A stretch of DNA of 7,634 nucleotides. It comes from Chryseobacterium sp. UBA6632. Lineage in GTDB: Bacteria; Bacteroidota; Bacteroidia; Flavobacteriales; Weeksellaceae. Within the stretch, counting starts at the first letter, position 1, and each line of letters starts with the position of its first letter. The DNA is taken from positions 1 through 7,634 of the forward strand of contig DKLU01000021.1 of assembly GCA_002455915.1 (NCBI GenBank), read 5' to 3'. The position numbers were made by a program, and so were the translations under genes. Shown piece by piece: positions 1 through 7,544 of this stretch. The notes under the pieces are model-generated. The model searched no databases, had not been told where the DNA came from, and saw nothing but the letters and a program-made list of their open reading frames with translations.

Positions 1-116
1 TTATCACTCGCCAAAAGCAAAGCATGAACCTGCGCCATTGTACGGTTGATTCCCCAATTGGTAGCAAACGTTCCCCATGTCTGAATATACTTTTCTTTGG
101 CTTCTGAAAGTTGCAT
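1..116 (-). CDS. GbsR/MarR-family transcriptional regulator, N-terminal part
   Basis: Only the first 38 codons are in the window; the gene continues past the left edge. The peptide begins MQLSEAKEKYIQTWGTFATN and goes on with a WGINRTMAQVHALLL stretch. This matches my memory of the start of the GbsR-like branch of winged-helix MarR regulators in Bacteroidota, where a short helix and a conserved W-G-I-N-R-T-x-A-Q-x-H-A-L-L segment precede the DNA-binding domain. Such proteins are cytoplasmic dimeric repressors or activators; the target and ligand cannot be told from this fragment. The start is the ATG at 114-116, with an A-rich leader, no Shine-Dalgarno sequence, and a good promoter about 25 bases upstream. 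It is separated from the preceding macroglobulin gene by a strong terminator, so it is probably an independent unit, though on the same strand. The family call rests on the motif only; no DNA-binding helix is visible. Confidence 0.8.
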   Translation of the reverse strand, partial: MQLSEAKEKYIQTWGTFATNWGINRTMAQVHALLLASD

Positions 117-141
117 TTTATCTGTTTTTAAATTTCTATTA

Positions 142-171
142 CAAATATAATTAAATATTTTGAATTTTCAA
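142..171 (-). promoter_or_regulatory. Bacteroidota-type promoter for the GbsR-like gene
   Basis: On the minus strand, TATATTTG (142-149) is a perfect match to the Bacteroidota -7 element TAnnTTTG. A TTG (169-171) lies 19 bases upstream of it, matching the -33 element and its usual spacing. The -7 box is 25 bases before the ATG at 116, leaving a short leader. The region is very AT-rich, so a chance match is possible. The element lies after the terminator of the upstream unit and before a gene start, which supports it. Confidence 0.7.
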
Positions 172-190
172 TAAATTTTGAAAATTAAAT

Positions 191-230
191 TAAAAAAAAT
201 AGAAGCTACTCCGAAGAGCAACTTCTATTG
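191..230 (-). terminator. Rho-independent terminator with UUCG tetraloop
   Basis: On the minus strand, AATAGAAGTTGCTC (216-229) can pair with GAGTAGCTTCTATT (198-211) around a TTCG loop (212-215). This gives a 14-bp stem with two G-U wobbles and a C-G pair closing a stable UUCG loop. The stem runs directly into a T-tract (192-199 as A on the plus strand, two of them inside the stem). It begins 18 bases after the TAA of the macroglobulin gene and fits termination of the barrel-macroglobulin unit. On the plus strand there is no comparable T-run after the hairpin, so it looks one-directional. Confidence 0.92.
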
Positions 231-247
231 CTAACATTCAATTATTT

Positions 248-3200
248 TTAAGGTTCAATCTTAGCTTTAATTCCTTCATTCCAATATTTAGATTCCGGCA
301 TATAATAGAGGTAAATAGCACTTGCTTTTCCTGTATATTCTCCTGCAAACTCGGTTTTTAAGTCCAAATTAATGACTTTCGTTTCATTAGCATCAAAATG
401 TTCCCAATACAACACCAGATAATTGTCAAAAATCTCATAATAAGAGACCTGCTTTTTATCAATCAAATCTTTCAGTAAAGCATTTTGCAACGTTAATCCT
501 GCGGGAATTCCTATTTTTGCGGTGACCATTGGCAATTGACCGTTGATTTTATTTTTTATGGTTACCGTCAACCTGTTCGTCTCTCCTACTTTTGAGTTTA
601 ACAATTTCAGCTTGGTTTCCATAGTCACAGGAATATCTGTACTTTTCGGAGCCTGTAAAGTATAAAATTCATAATCCAGTTTATAAGGAAGTCCTTTTGT
701 ACTCGGATAATTAATATTGATATTATTTTCTCCTGATTTAAATGCCGAAGCGATATTAATTCGCGGTGAAACATCCGCATTATTTACTTTGATAATCGGT
801 TTTTCATTGCCATACAGCTTTTCATTTTTAGCAAAGAAATCAGACAATGTTTCCAATGCAAGACTTGTAGCCTGCGTAGAGCCGAAACCGTAATATCCGT
901 TATAATTAATCAATTCATCAGCAACTTTAGCAATCTGTAAAGGGCTTTGGTTTTCATCTTTCTGCAGCGCCATCATATATAAAGAAAGGGTTTCCGCATT
1001 GGCAGACCTTCCGCCTGAACCTGTAAAAGTTACTATTGTATTGATCTTTTTATCCGTATCCTGCTTGTTTAAAATTTCCATTAAACTACCATATTCCTGT
1101 ATTTTTCCAAGATTTGCGGAAGCGTTTGCCATTAATGCCAACTGATAAGAATCTTTTGTTGCCAAAGCTCTTTTCAGCATCAATTGGTAAGAATTTTCAA
1201 TCTCATTTTTCACACCAACTTTCGATAAAGCATATAAAACATACATATTTCTCGACCAAGAATAATCGGAATATGGCTGATTCATTTCATAATTTCTTCT
1301 CACTTCAAAAAGTCCGTTTCTGTCTTTTTTAGATAAAATAAATGTTTTTAAATTTTGAATTAAAGATTCATCAATACTTATTATTTTCTTCAAATCACTA
1401 AATTCCAGCAAAGCAAAAGCAGACACGGCAACACTTGATTCCGTAGAACTGAAATACCCGAACCCGTTATCCTTATTTTTATAGCTTAACATTTTCTGAA
1501 AGCCTTTTTTTAGATTTTTAAGAACTAAATTTTCCATTCCGGCATCTATTTTTTTGATCGATTTAAGATAATTCAGAATGAAAATATTAGGATAAACCGT
1601 TGAAGAAAGCTGCTCAAAACATCCGTAAGGCTCTTTTTTCAGTCGCTCTAGATCCTCAAACATCTGCAATGCTCTGTTTTCAAAAACATAATATGATGCA
1701 TTCAAGCTGCCATCGATCAATTCAGGAATATCAATTTTTACGCTTTCATTTTTATTATTGATGATCGAATAATGATGCGGAAAACCTTTCTCTTCCACTT
1801 TAAAAGGCAAGATCATCGTTTCTCTGAAATCCCCCGAACGAACTGTAAACTGAATATTTGAATTGATGATTTCATTCGTCTGCATTTTAACAAATAATCT
1901 TCCGGATTCTAATGATTTTAAGGTAATCAGGCTGTCTGATTTCATCAAGTTTACCCGATTCGGAACCACCACATTCATCATCATTGTTTTGGTTTCATTC
2001 GAATTATTTTTAATCACCACCGGAATCATCATCTCATCCGTTCGCGTCAAATATTGTGGAATTTTAGCATCAATAGAAATTAAACTTTGAGCGGCATAAG
2101 TGGTTTCATCTCTTCCCAAAAGTCCGTTCGCAGAAATTCCCTCCGTCATAATTCTGAAGGTCGTATTGGCATCAGAATTATAAAACTCTACTTTTGCCTT
2201 TCCGTTTTTATCGGTTTCAATAACAGGATTCCAATAAATTGCCTCTCTGTAATCATATCGGTAAGACGTATTGGTGGTTTTGTAAACCGGATAGGAAAAC
2301 TGTCTCGTATAATTGTACCCATCCAAACTGTCGCTTCGCACGGCTTCCACCGCAAAATAAGACTTCGGGCTAATATCTAACTTCACACCTCTTCCACCGC
2401 TTCCAATAGAATTCACCAATACAACGCCATTCGCAGCACGGCTTCCGTAAAGGGCAGTTGCCGCCGCATCTTTCAAAACCGTAATACTCCCAATATCATT
2501 AGGATTGATCGTGGTATTGAGGTTTTCCACAGGCATCCCATCCACAATATACAATGGCTGCTTATTCGAAATAGAAGCCACCCCTCTTACTCTTATATTG
2601 ACATATCCACCAGGCTGACCTGTGCTGTTAACTTCAATGCCAGCTACTTTACCATTTAAAGCAGATAAAACATTTGGATTTTGAAGTTCAGTTGTCTTAA
2701 GAGAGGCTAAGGCTCCTGTCATAGACTCTTTTCTCATGATTCCTAATGCAGTAACAACAACTTCTTCAATATGTTGGCTTTTAATTGTATCTGATATTTT
2801 ACCTAAAGGTTTCTGAAACTGCTTCTTTGGTGTTTCTTTTACCAATTCTTTCGGTTTTTCTTTAATTTCAGCTTCTTTAATGATTTCTTCAACATCAACA
2901 TGACTTATTTTTTTCTTATCTAAAGGATTAATATCCAGTTTATAGGATAAAATTCTCACTTTCACTTCATGTTTAGGCAACAGCGATTTTGCAATAATTT
3001 TATACGACTTATCACGTTGAAGATCCGAAAAGTAAAATAATCCGTCTTTCGCTGTGTTTTGCTTTACAATTTTACTTTCCTTATAATTTTCTTCTAACAA
3101 AAAAACTTCCGATTCTACAGGATTTTTATGTTCGTCTTCCACCATTCCGTAAATCGAATTTTTCTTTTCCGGAAGGTATTTGTATTTATTGGATTGAAGC

Positions 3201-4771
3201 ACTTCGGGAATCAGTTCAAAATATCGGTAACCATTTGTCAGCATTACCAAATCTAGGCTTTTAGATGCCTTTTCCTCTTTTTTATCAAAATAAAACTGCG
3301 GTTTTTCAATCTTTCCTTTGAGTTCAGAATCCATCAACAACCATGAAATAATATGGTTTTGCTTGTCATCGGCATACGTCCAAAGCTTATCATCAACGAC
3401 GCTCAATCCAAGATTTGCCGGAACAGCTTTTTGATTTTCATCTAAAGTTTCAATATCCAAAACAACTTTTTCGCGCGGAAGATAATTTTGTTTTGAAGGT
3501 TTAATTTTGATGCTCAGCTGCTTATTTTCATTCGCAAAAATAACACGCTCCGCCAACGGAATATCTTTTTCAAAAACCGTGAATCTGCAAATTCCGACAG
3601 GAAGTTGATCTTCAGGAATTTCAAATGAATTCAATCCTTTTTTTAAGATCATGGATTGACTGTAAATCTCATTTTCTCTAAAGTTTCCTTTTACCAAAAC
3701 CGCATTCTCATCCGTAGAAAATAATTTAAAATAAAACCTCTTATTTTCATTAGTAACATTCAGGACAACCCCTTCATTTTTTGCAACAGAAAATGGATAA
3801 ACGGTTTTTATATTTTCTGGCTTAGCAACTTTTGCATAATACGTTTCATCTTTTTTAGCGGTAAATAGAAAAGATCCCATTCCGAAATGATAAGCAGAAA
3901 TTCCTTTTATTTTTTGATGATTTTGGTTAAAAATTTCCAGTGTTGCATCCATAGGTTTTTCAAACTCATCCAAGACTTTAAAAGCAATATTTTGTTCAAT
4001 TCCGTTGATCAAACTTCCTCCTTCAGGCATAAACTTTACGTCTAAATTATTAAGAACAATTGGAATATTTCGCGAAATAGATTCTGTAAATCCATCAAAA
4101 TTAACTTTGATATTTAATAAAGCATCAGACGATTTCAGGATCTTTGGCAGACTAAATTTCAACTGATATTTTCCTTCTTTATCGGTTATTAGTTTTCCTT
4201 CGCAAACCTTTTCTCCATCATGCATTACGGTGTAATCTGCCTCGTAAAAAGGGATAGGTAAATTACTCAGACTTTTCATTGAAAAATCCGCTAACACTTC
4301 ATCTCCCGCACCATAGCCTTTCTTCGGAAAATCCAGTTTCATTAAAATTCTTGGTGAGACAATCTTCTGTAGGGTAATCTCCTTTTCGAAAGCATTTTTT
4401 CCCTGTTCATTCAGCATCCAGTTGGTATAGGCACGAACTTTATAGATTCCGCCTTTCATTTCGTGATCAAAATAAACAGAGCCTTCAGCATGACCATTTT
4501 TTATTTCACATTTCAACTTTTTGGAAACTGTTCCACTAGGCTCAATCAATTCAAAATGAACTACTTTACTATCCTGAGTCGGAAGATTATTCTCACCTTT
4601 TACAATGTAAATTTTAAAGTACATTTCTTCTCCCGGTTTAAAAAACACATGATTGGTCTGCACATATACTTTCTCTTTTTTAAAATCCTGAAACGGTTTT
4701 TGAGCATTAAAAAAAACACTTAGAAAAAGAAAGTTAAGCGAAAAAATATAGGTTAGAAATTTGAAATTCAT
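248..4771 (-). CDS. Alpha-2-macroglobulin-family protein with embedded SusC-type TonB plug domain
   Basis: Exported macroglobulin of 1507 residues, numbered from the ATG at 4771. A signal peptide (1-23, FNA|QK, no lipobox Cys) precedes MG domains: about 31-134 (KVYVQTNHVFFKPGEEMYF), 137-239, 242-332 (FMPEGGSL), 334-414 and 417-494 (SVVDDKLW). LDLVMLTNGYRYF (506-518) leads to a carboxypeptidase-regulatory-like domain (538-619), a Lys/Glu/Pro-rich linker (625-664) and a SusC/RagA plug (668-789). The macroglobulin fold resumes at YREAIYWNP (841-849). A thioester domain follows (about 1047-1314) with GCFEQ at 1050-1054 and GFGSTQATSLALETL at 1295-1309, then an MG10-like domain (1379-1492). No C-terminal sorting domain is seen. 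Macroglobulins trap proteases through bait cleavage and thioester bonding; periplasmic location is inferred. The frame is open to 4849, but that start overlaps the upstream gene and buries the signal peptide. The plug fusion is the oddity; domain limits are approximate. Confidence 0.93.
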   Translation of the reverse strand: MNFKFLTYIFSLNFLFLSVFFNAQKPFQDFKKEKVYVQTNHVFFKPGEEMYFKIYIVKGENNLPTQDSKVVHFELIEPSGTVSKKLKCEIKNGHAEGSVYFDHEMKGGIYKVRAYTNWMLNEQGKNAFEKEITLQKIVSPRILMKLDFPKKGYGAGDEVLADFSMKSLSNLPIPFYEADYTVMHDGEKVCEGKLITDKEGKYQLKFSLPKILKSSDALLNIKVNFDGFTESISRNIPIVLNNLDVKFMPEGGSLINGIEQNIAFKVLDEFEKPMDATLEIFNQNHQKIKGISAYHFGMGSFLFTAKKDETYYAKVAKPENIKTVYPFSVAKNEGVVLNVTNENKRFYFKLFSTDENAVLVKGNFRENEIYSQSMILKKGLNSFEIPEDQLPVGICRFTVFEKDIPLAERVIFANENKQLSIKIKPSKQNYLPREKVVLDIETLDENQKAVPANLGLSVVDDKLWTYADDKQNHIISWLLMDSELKGKIEKPQFYFDKKEEKASKSLDLVMLTNGYRYFELIPEVLQSNKYKYLPEKKNSIYGMVEDEHKNPVESEVFLLEENYKESKIVKQNTAKDGLFYFSDLQRDKSYKIIAKSLLPKHEVKVRILSYKLDINPLDKKKISHVDVEEIIKEAEIKEKPKELVKETPKKQFQKPLGKISDTIKSQHIEEVVVTALGIMRKESMTGALASLKTTELQNPNVLSALNGKVAGIEVNSTGQPGGYVNIRVRGVASISNKQPLYIVDGMPVENLNTTINPNDIGSITVLKDAAATALYGSRAANGVVLVNSIGSGGRGVKLDISPKSYFAVEAVRSDSLDGYNYTRQFSYPVYKTTNTSYRYDYREAIYWNPVIETDKNGKAKVEFYNSDANTTFRIMTEGISANGLLGRDETTYAAQSLISIDAKIPQYLTRTDEMMIPVVIKNNSNETKTMMMNVVVPNRVNLMKSDSLITLKSLESGRLFVKMQTNEIINSNIQFTVRSGDFRETMILPFKVEEKGFPHHYSIINNKNESVKIDIPELIDGSLNASYYVFENRALQMFEDLERLKKEPYGCFEQLSSTVYPNIFILNYLKSIKKIDAGMENLVLKNLKKGFQKMLSYKNKDNGFGYFSSTESSVAVSAFALLEFSDLKKIISIDESLIQNLKTFILSKKDRNGLFEVRRNYEMNQPYSDYSWSRNMYVLYALSKVGVKNEIENSYQLMLKRALATKDSYQLALMANASANLGKIQEYGSLMEILNKQDTDKKINTIVTFTGSGGRSANAETLSLYMMALQKDENQSPLQIAKVADELINYNGYYGFGSTQATSLALETLSDFFAKNEKLYGNEKPIIKVNNADVSPRINIASAFKSGENNININYPSTKGLPYKLDYEFYTLQAPKSTDIPVTMETKLKLLNSKVGETNRLTVTIKNKINGQLPMVTAKIGIPAGLTLQNALLKDLIDKKQVSYYEIFDNYLVLYWEHFDANETKVINLDLKTEFAGEYTGKASAIYLYYMPESKYWNEGIKAKIEP
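1610..1621 (-). other. Thioester motif CFEQ of the macroglobulin
   Basis: The codons for Cys1051-Phe-Glu-Gln1054 lie within the peptide PYGCFEQLSSTVYPN. In the alpha-2-macroglobulin/complement family the Cys and Gln side chains of the CxEQ motif form an internal thioester that reacts covalently with targets after activation. Both residues are present and the following helix-rich segments of the thioester domain are intact, so covalent capture is plausible. This separates the protein from thioester-lacking bacterial macroglobulins of the YfaS type. Confidence 0.9.
2408..2767 (-). other. SusC/RagA plug domain inside the macroglobulin gene
   Basis: This stretch encodes about 120 residues (669-788 of the 1507-residue protein). 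They carry the plug landmarks in order: EEVVVTALG (669-677, likely holding the TonB box), GKVAGIEV (707-714), IRVRG (726-730), PLYIVDGMPV (739-748) and LKDAAATALYGSRAANG. In ordinary SusC-type receptors these motifs lead straight into the barrel. Here the chain instead goes through YFAVEAVRSD and a Tyr-rich segment into the macroglobulin domain beginning near YREAIYWNP. All landmark residues are kept and the frame is open, so it looks functional rather than decayed. The local base composition is richer in G and C than the flanks, which the Gly/Ala/Arg-rich peptide may be enough to explain. Confidence 0.93.
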
Positions 4772-4778
4772 AGCTTTA
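4769..4778 (-). other. Stop-start junction of the barrel and macroglobulin genes
   Basis: On the minus strand the sequence reads TAA-AGCT-ATG: only four bases separate the barrel stop (4776-4778) from the macroglobulin start (4769-4771). There is no room for a promoter or terminator and no Shine-Dalgarno-like sequence. Re-initiation by ribosomes finishing the barrel gene is therefore likely, which would tie the amounts of the two proteins together. This spacing also favours the ATG at 4771 over the longer in-frame start at 4849, which lies inside the barrel gene. Confidence 0.85.
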
Positions 4779-7544
4779 AAATTTAAATGAAACCATACAT
4801 CCGAACGATTTAAAAGAAGGTAAATTGAAAAAGTCCAATCCTTTTCCATTATCTGTATCGTAAAAACTCTGATTAGGATCTGTTCCTTTATTTGCCTGCC
4901 AAAGCAGAATATTATTCACATAAAAAGTCAGGGTAAGAGTTCGGAAAGAATTATTTATAGGAAAATTAGCAGATAACGAAATATTATTAATTCGAACATA
5001 ATCCGCTTTTTGTACATACTCTTCTGCAACTCCCAAATAACCATATCTCGACCATCGGTTTTCCGTAACATCCTGATTTTGGTTATAAAAATCAACCGGA
5101 ATTTGATTTATATTTCCGTTCGAATGAACACCCTGAAAAATATAATTTTTGATATTCCTTTCCTCACCGGACTGGTAAGAACGTCCGTAATAATCGAGAA
5201 CTGCTTGTGTTCCGTTCCAGATTTGTCCGCCTTTTTTCCATTCCCAGTTGATGTCTAAAGAAAACCGTTTGTAATTAAACGTATGATTAAATTTCATCAC
5301 CAAATCAGGCGTCGGATCGGCAATTATTTTCATTCCATCGGCTTTTTCAGGAAAACCAAATTCATCAATAATCAATTGATTATCTGCATTTCGTTTAAAA
5401 TAACTTCCCATCACCGCTCCCAAAACCTGACCTTTTGAAAGGGTTTTATAAATATCCTTAAAACCTGAAACTGCCCAATCGTCATATCCCGCAGCCACCC
5501 GATCAACAATATCTTTATACTTAAAAAACGAAATTTTATTGTCTACATAAAAATCCTGACCTAGGCGAAGACGTTCATAATTAAAATTGAATTCATAACC
5601 GCTATAGGTATGATCTGCCATATTTTTCAGCTTTAACTGATTATTTTCGAAGAAAGGAAATACATCATTTTTGATTTTTCGGTTAAAATATTCCCCTTCA
5701 AGACTTATTCCATATCCCAGATCCAGTTTTCCGCCAATTTTCCATTCATTGACATCTGTATTTGAAAGATTCTTAAAGCTTTCTATCTCATAAACCGGAA
5801 AATATTGATACGAGCTTTCTGCATTGAGCAATGTCGTTGCATAAGAAGCATATGACCTTGTTATTTCAGGTTCAGCGCTTAATTTTGTGTAAGCTCCCAC
5901 CAATTTGAAATTGACTCTCCTTATATTGAAAATATCATTAAACTTGAGAAAAGCATTCGCCTTCGGAAGCCAATATGCGTTTTTATCTGACGTGTTAGAA
6001 ATATAGAATGAATTTCCAAGATTAACTCCCATTTCAAAATAATTATCGCTGATTTCCATGTTATAATTAAAACCATAATCCTGGGAAGTTCTTTGATAAT
6101 TATATTTTTTGCTGATTAAACTGTTATAAACATCCGATCTTCTGTCATTTAAAATAAAATTTGCACTGAAAATATTTCTAAATCCATAATTTCCCAACGT
6201 ATAATTTCCTGAAATATTAGAATGATACAAACTATTATTCTCCGTTCTTTCATTTATGATTCCGTTGGGAAAACCATACGTGGAAGGTTTATACTGATCG
6301 AAATTCCAGAAATAGTCATTTTCGTAGGACTGACTTATATTTAATTTAAAATCGCCCCATTTTTTTGCTATATCCAAACTGAATTGCCTTCTGCGATCCC
6401 GATAATTATATTTATTTTCTTGTTCAAAAAGGAAAAAAGGATTATCCGCTGACGGGCTGTAGCTTCTTTGCAAACCATTCGGAAGAAAAATATCCTGACC
6501 ATTTGAAAATGAGATTGGAGTCAGTAAAGCATTTTGGTAAATTCTATTGAAAAGCGCTATTCTATTCGCATTGGTCGCTTTATTTTCTTCATAATTAAAT
6601 ACCGCATTTACCGTGTAACCTTTAAAAGTAGCGTTCAGTTTAGATTTCAAAGTATTCGAAATATTGAACTGATCGGTAAAATACATCTGATCTTTCTGCT
6701 GACCTAATTCCAATGATAACCTCGCCCTTTCCTGATAGCCTTCTTTAATAAAAGCATTGACCTTTAGCTGATTATTGTATCCAACCGTCGTTTTAAAGAT
6801 ATCATTATTGTAAGCTTTAGCGGATGAAATTCCTTTATTAACACCAACCAGTCTCCCGTTTTGATCGTAGTCATAAGGCTGGCCATCAAATGCTAAAGAC
6901 GAAATATCCGGACCGAAACTGAAAAGTTCATTTGTCTCGGAACCTCTCCATGTCAAATTTCCATTTTCAGATCTTCCCTGAACGTATCTGCTCTGTGTTT
7001 TAGGAATAGAATTTCTGCTTTTAATCTCAAAAGAGGTCGTAAAACTTCCGTTGAAAATTAAATATCGCTCCTGAATAGATTTCAGCTTGTACAAACTGTC
7101 ATTTTTTCGTTTTAATTTCCGAACTGATGAAAAATATTTATCTGAGTTTTTACTTAAACCCAACGTTGAATTTTCAATACTGAATCGATCTGGTAAGCTT
7201 CCTGAAATCAGGCTGTCGTACGTTTTGCTGTAAATATGAGCAACATTTTCTTTCTCATCCTGGCTTTCCAGAATAGATTTTAATTCTTTTAAACGGTAAG
7301 ACATCACCACTTCTGTGTTCTTTCCGTTATTCCAAACTAACGTATCGTAAGGTTTTGCAGCAAGAATGGCAAATCCCTTCTCATCGGTCATTTCATAAAT
7401 ACCACTATTTTTATTAAATACCTTTAAAAAATTTTGTGGTTTCCCTTTATGATTAAAAAAAATTCCTGAATAATAGAGATTAGAATCCTGGGCAAAAGCT
7501 GCCACAGCTGTTGTCAGAAGACACAGAATATATATTTTTTTCAT
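4776..7544 (-). CDS. SusC/RagA-type TonB-dependent outer-membrane beta-barrel lacking a plug domain
   Basis: Outer-membrane barrel of 922 residues; SusC-type receptors are commonly about 1000 residues with plug. A signal peptide (1-19, AFA|QD) is followed by a weak carboxypeptidase-regulatory-like domain (about 23-95, with GKPQNFLKVFN and TDEKGFAIL). A charged linker (96-160) comes next, then the barrel from about 161. Barrel landmarks are FSFGPDISSLAFDGQPYDY (208-226), SLEGEYFNRKIKNDVFPFF, DPTPDLVMKFNHTFNYKRFS (743-762), WEWKKGGQIWNGTQAVLDYYG and the C-terminal segment from ADYVRINNISLSANFP, ending FKF as expected for a final strand read by the BAM machine. None of the plug motifs (EVVVTA box, VDG, LKDAxAxxLYG, ANGVV) is present; they occur instead in the gene four bases downstream. 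Substrate unknown. No susD-like gene follows. The start at 7544 gives a standard signal peptide; I see no housekeeping promoter in the 90 bases before it. Confidence 0.93.
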   Translation of the reverse strand: MKKIYILCLLTTAVAAFAQDSNLYYSGIFFNHKGKPQNFLKVFNKNSGIYEMTDEKGFAILAAKPYDTLVWNNGKNTEVVMSYRLKELKSILESQDEKENVAHIYSKTYDSLISGSLPDRFSIENSTLGLSKNSDKYFSSVRKLKRKNDSLYKLKSIQERYLIFNGSFTTSFEIKSRNSIPKTQSRYVQGRSENGNLTWRGSETNELFSFGPDISSLAFDGQPYDYDQNGRLVGVNKGISSAKAYNNDIFKTTVGYNNQLKVNAFIKEGYQERARLSLELGQQKDQMYFTDQFNISNTLKSKLNATFKGYTVNAVFNYEENKATNANRIALFNRIYQNALLTPISFSNGQDIFLPNGLQRSYSPSADNPFFLFEQENKYNYRDRRRQFSLDIAKKWGDFKLNISQSYENDYFWNFDQYKPSTYGFPNGIINERTENNSLYHSNISGNYTLGNYGFRNIFSANFILNDRRSDVYNSLISKKYNYQRTSQDYGFNYNMEISDNYFEMGVNLGNSFYISNTSDKNAYWLPKANAFLKFNDIFNIRRVNFKLVGAYTKLSAEPEITRSYASYATTLLNAESSYQYFPVYEIESFKNLSNTDVNEWKIGGKLDLGYGISLEGEYFNRKIKNDVFPFFENNQLKLKNMADHTYSGYEFNFNYERLRLGQDFYVDNKISFFKYKDIVDRVAAGYDDWAVSGFKDIYKTLSKGQVLGAVMGSYFKRNADNQLIIDEFGFPEKADGMKIIADPTPDLVMKFNHTFNYKRFSLDINWEWKKGGQIWNGTQAVLDYYGRSYQSGEERNIKNYIFQGVHSNGNINQIPVDFYNQNQDVTENRWSRYGYLGVAEEYVQKADYVRINNISLSANFPINNSFRTLTLTFYVNNILLWQANKGTDPNQSFYDTDNGKGLDFFNLPSFKSFGCMVSFKF

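Noticed and set aside
1114..2380. Three plus-strand open frames (1114-1332, 1863-2090, 2087-2380)
   Set aside because: They lie wholly opposite the conserved macroglobulin coding sequence and show no recognisable domain, so they are shadows of that gene.
2408..2767. GC-richer patch as a sign of recent insertion of the plug into the macroglobulin gene
   Set aside because: The conserved plug peptide is rich in Gly, Ala and Arg, which alone raises GC. There are no flanking repeats or frame scars, so recent transfer is not supported.
4463..4723. Plus-strand open frame of 86 codons with many hydrophobic residues
   Set aside because: It is antisense to the first MG domain and signal-peptide region of the macroglobulin. 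The hydrophobicity comes from the reverse reading of AT-rich codons.
5010..5258. Plus-strand open frame of 82 codons
   Set aside because: It is antisense to the conserved C-terminal part of the SusC-type barrel, with no independent support.
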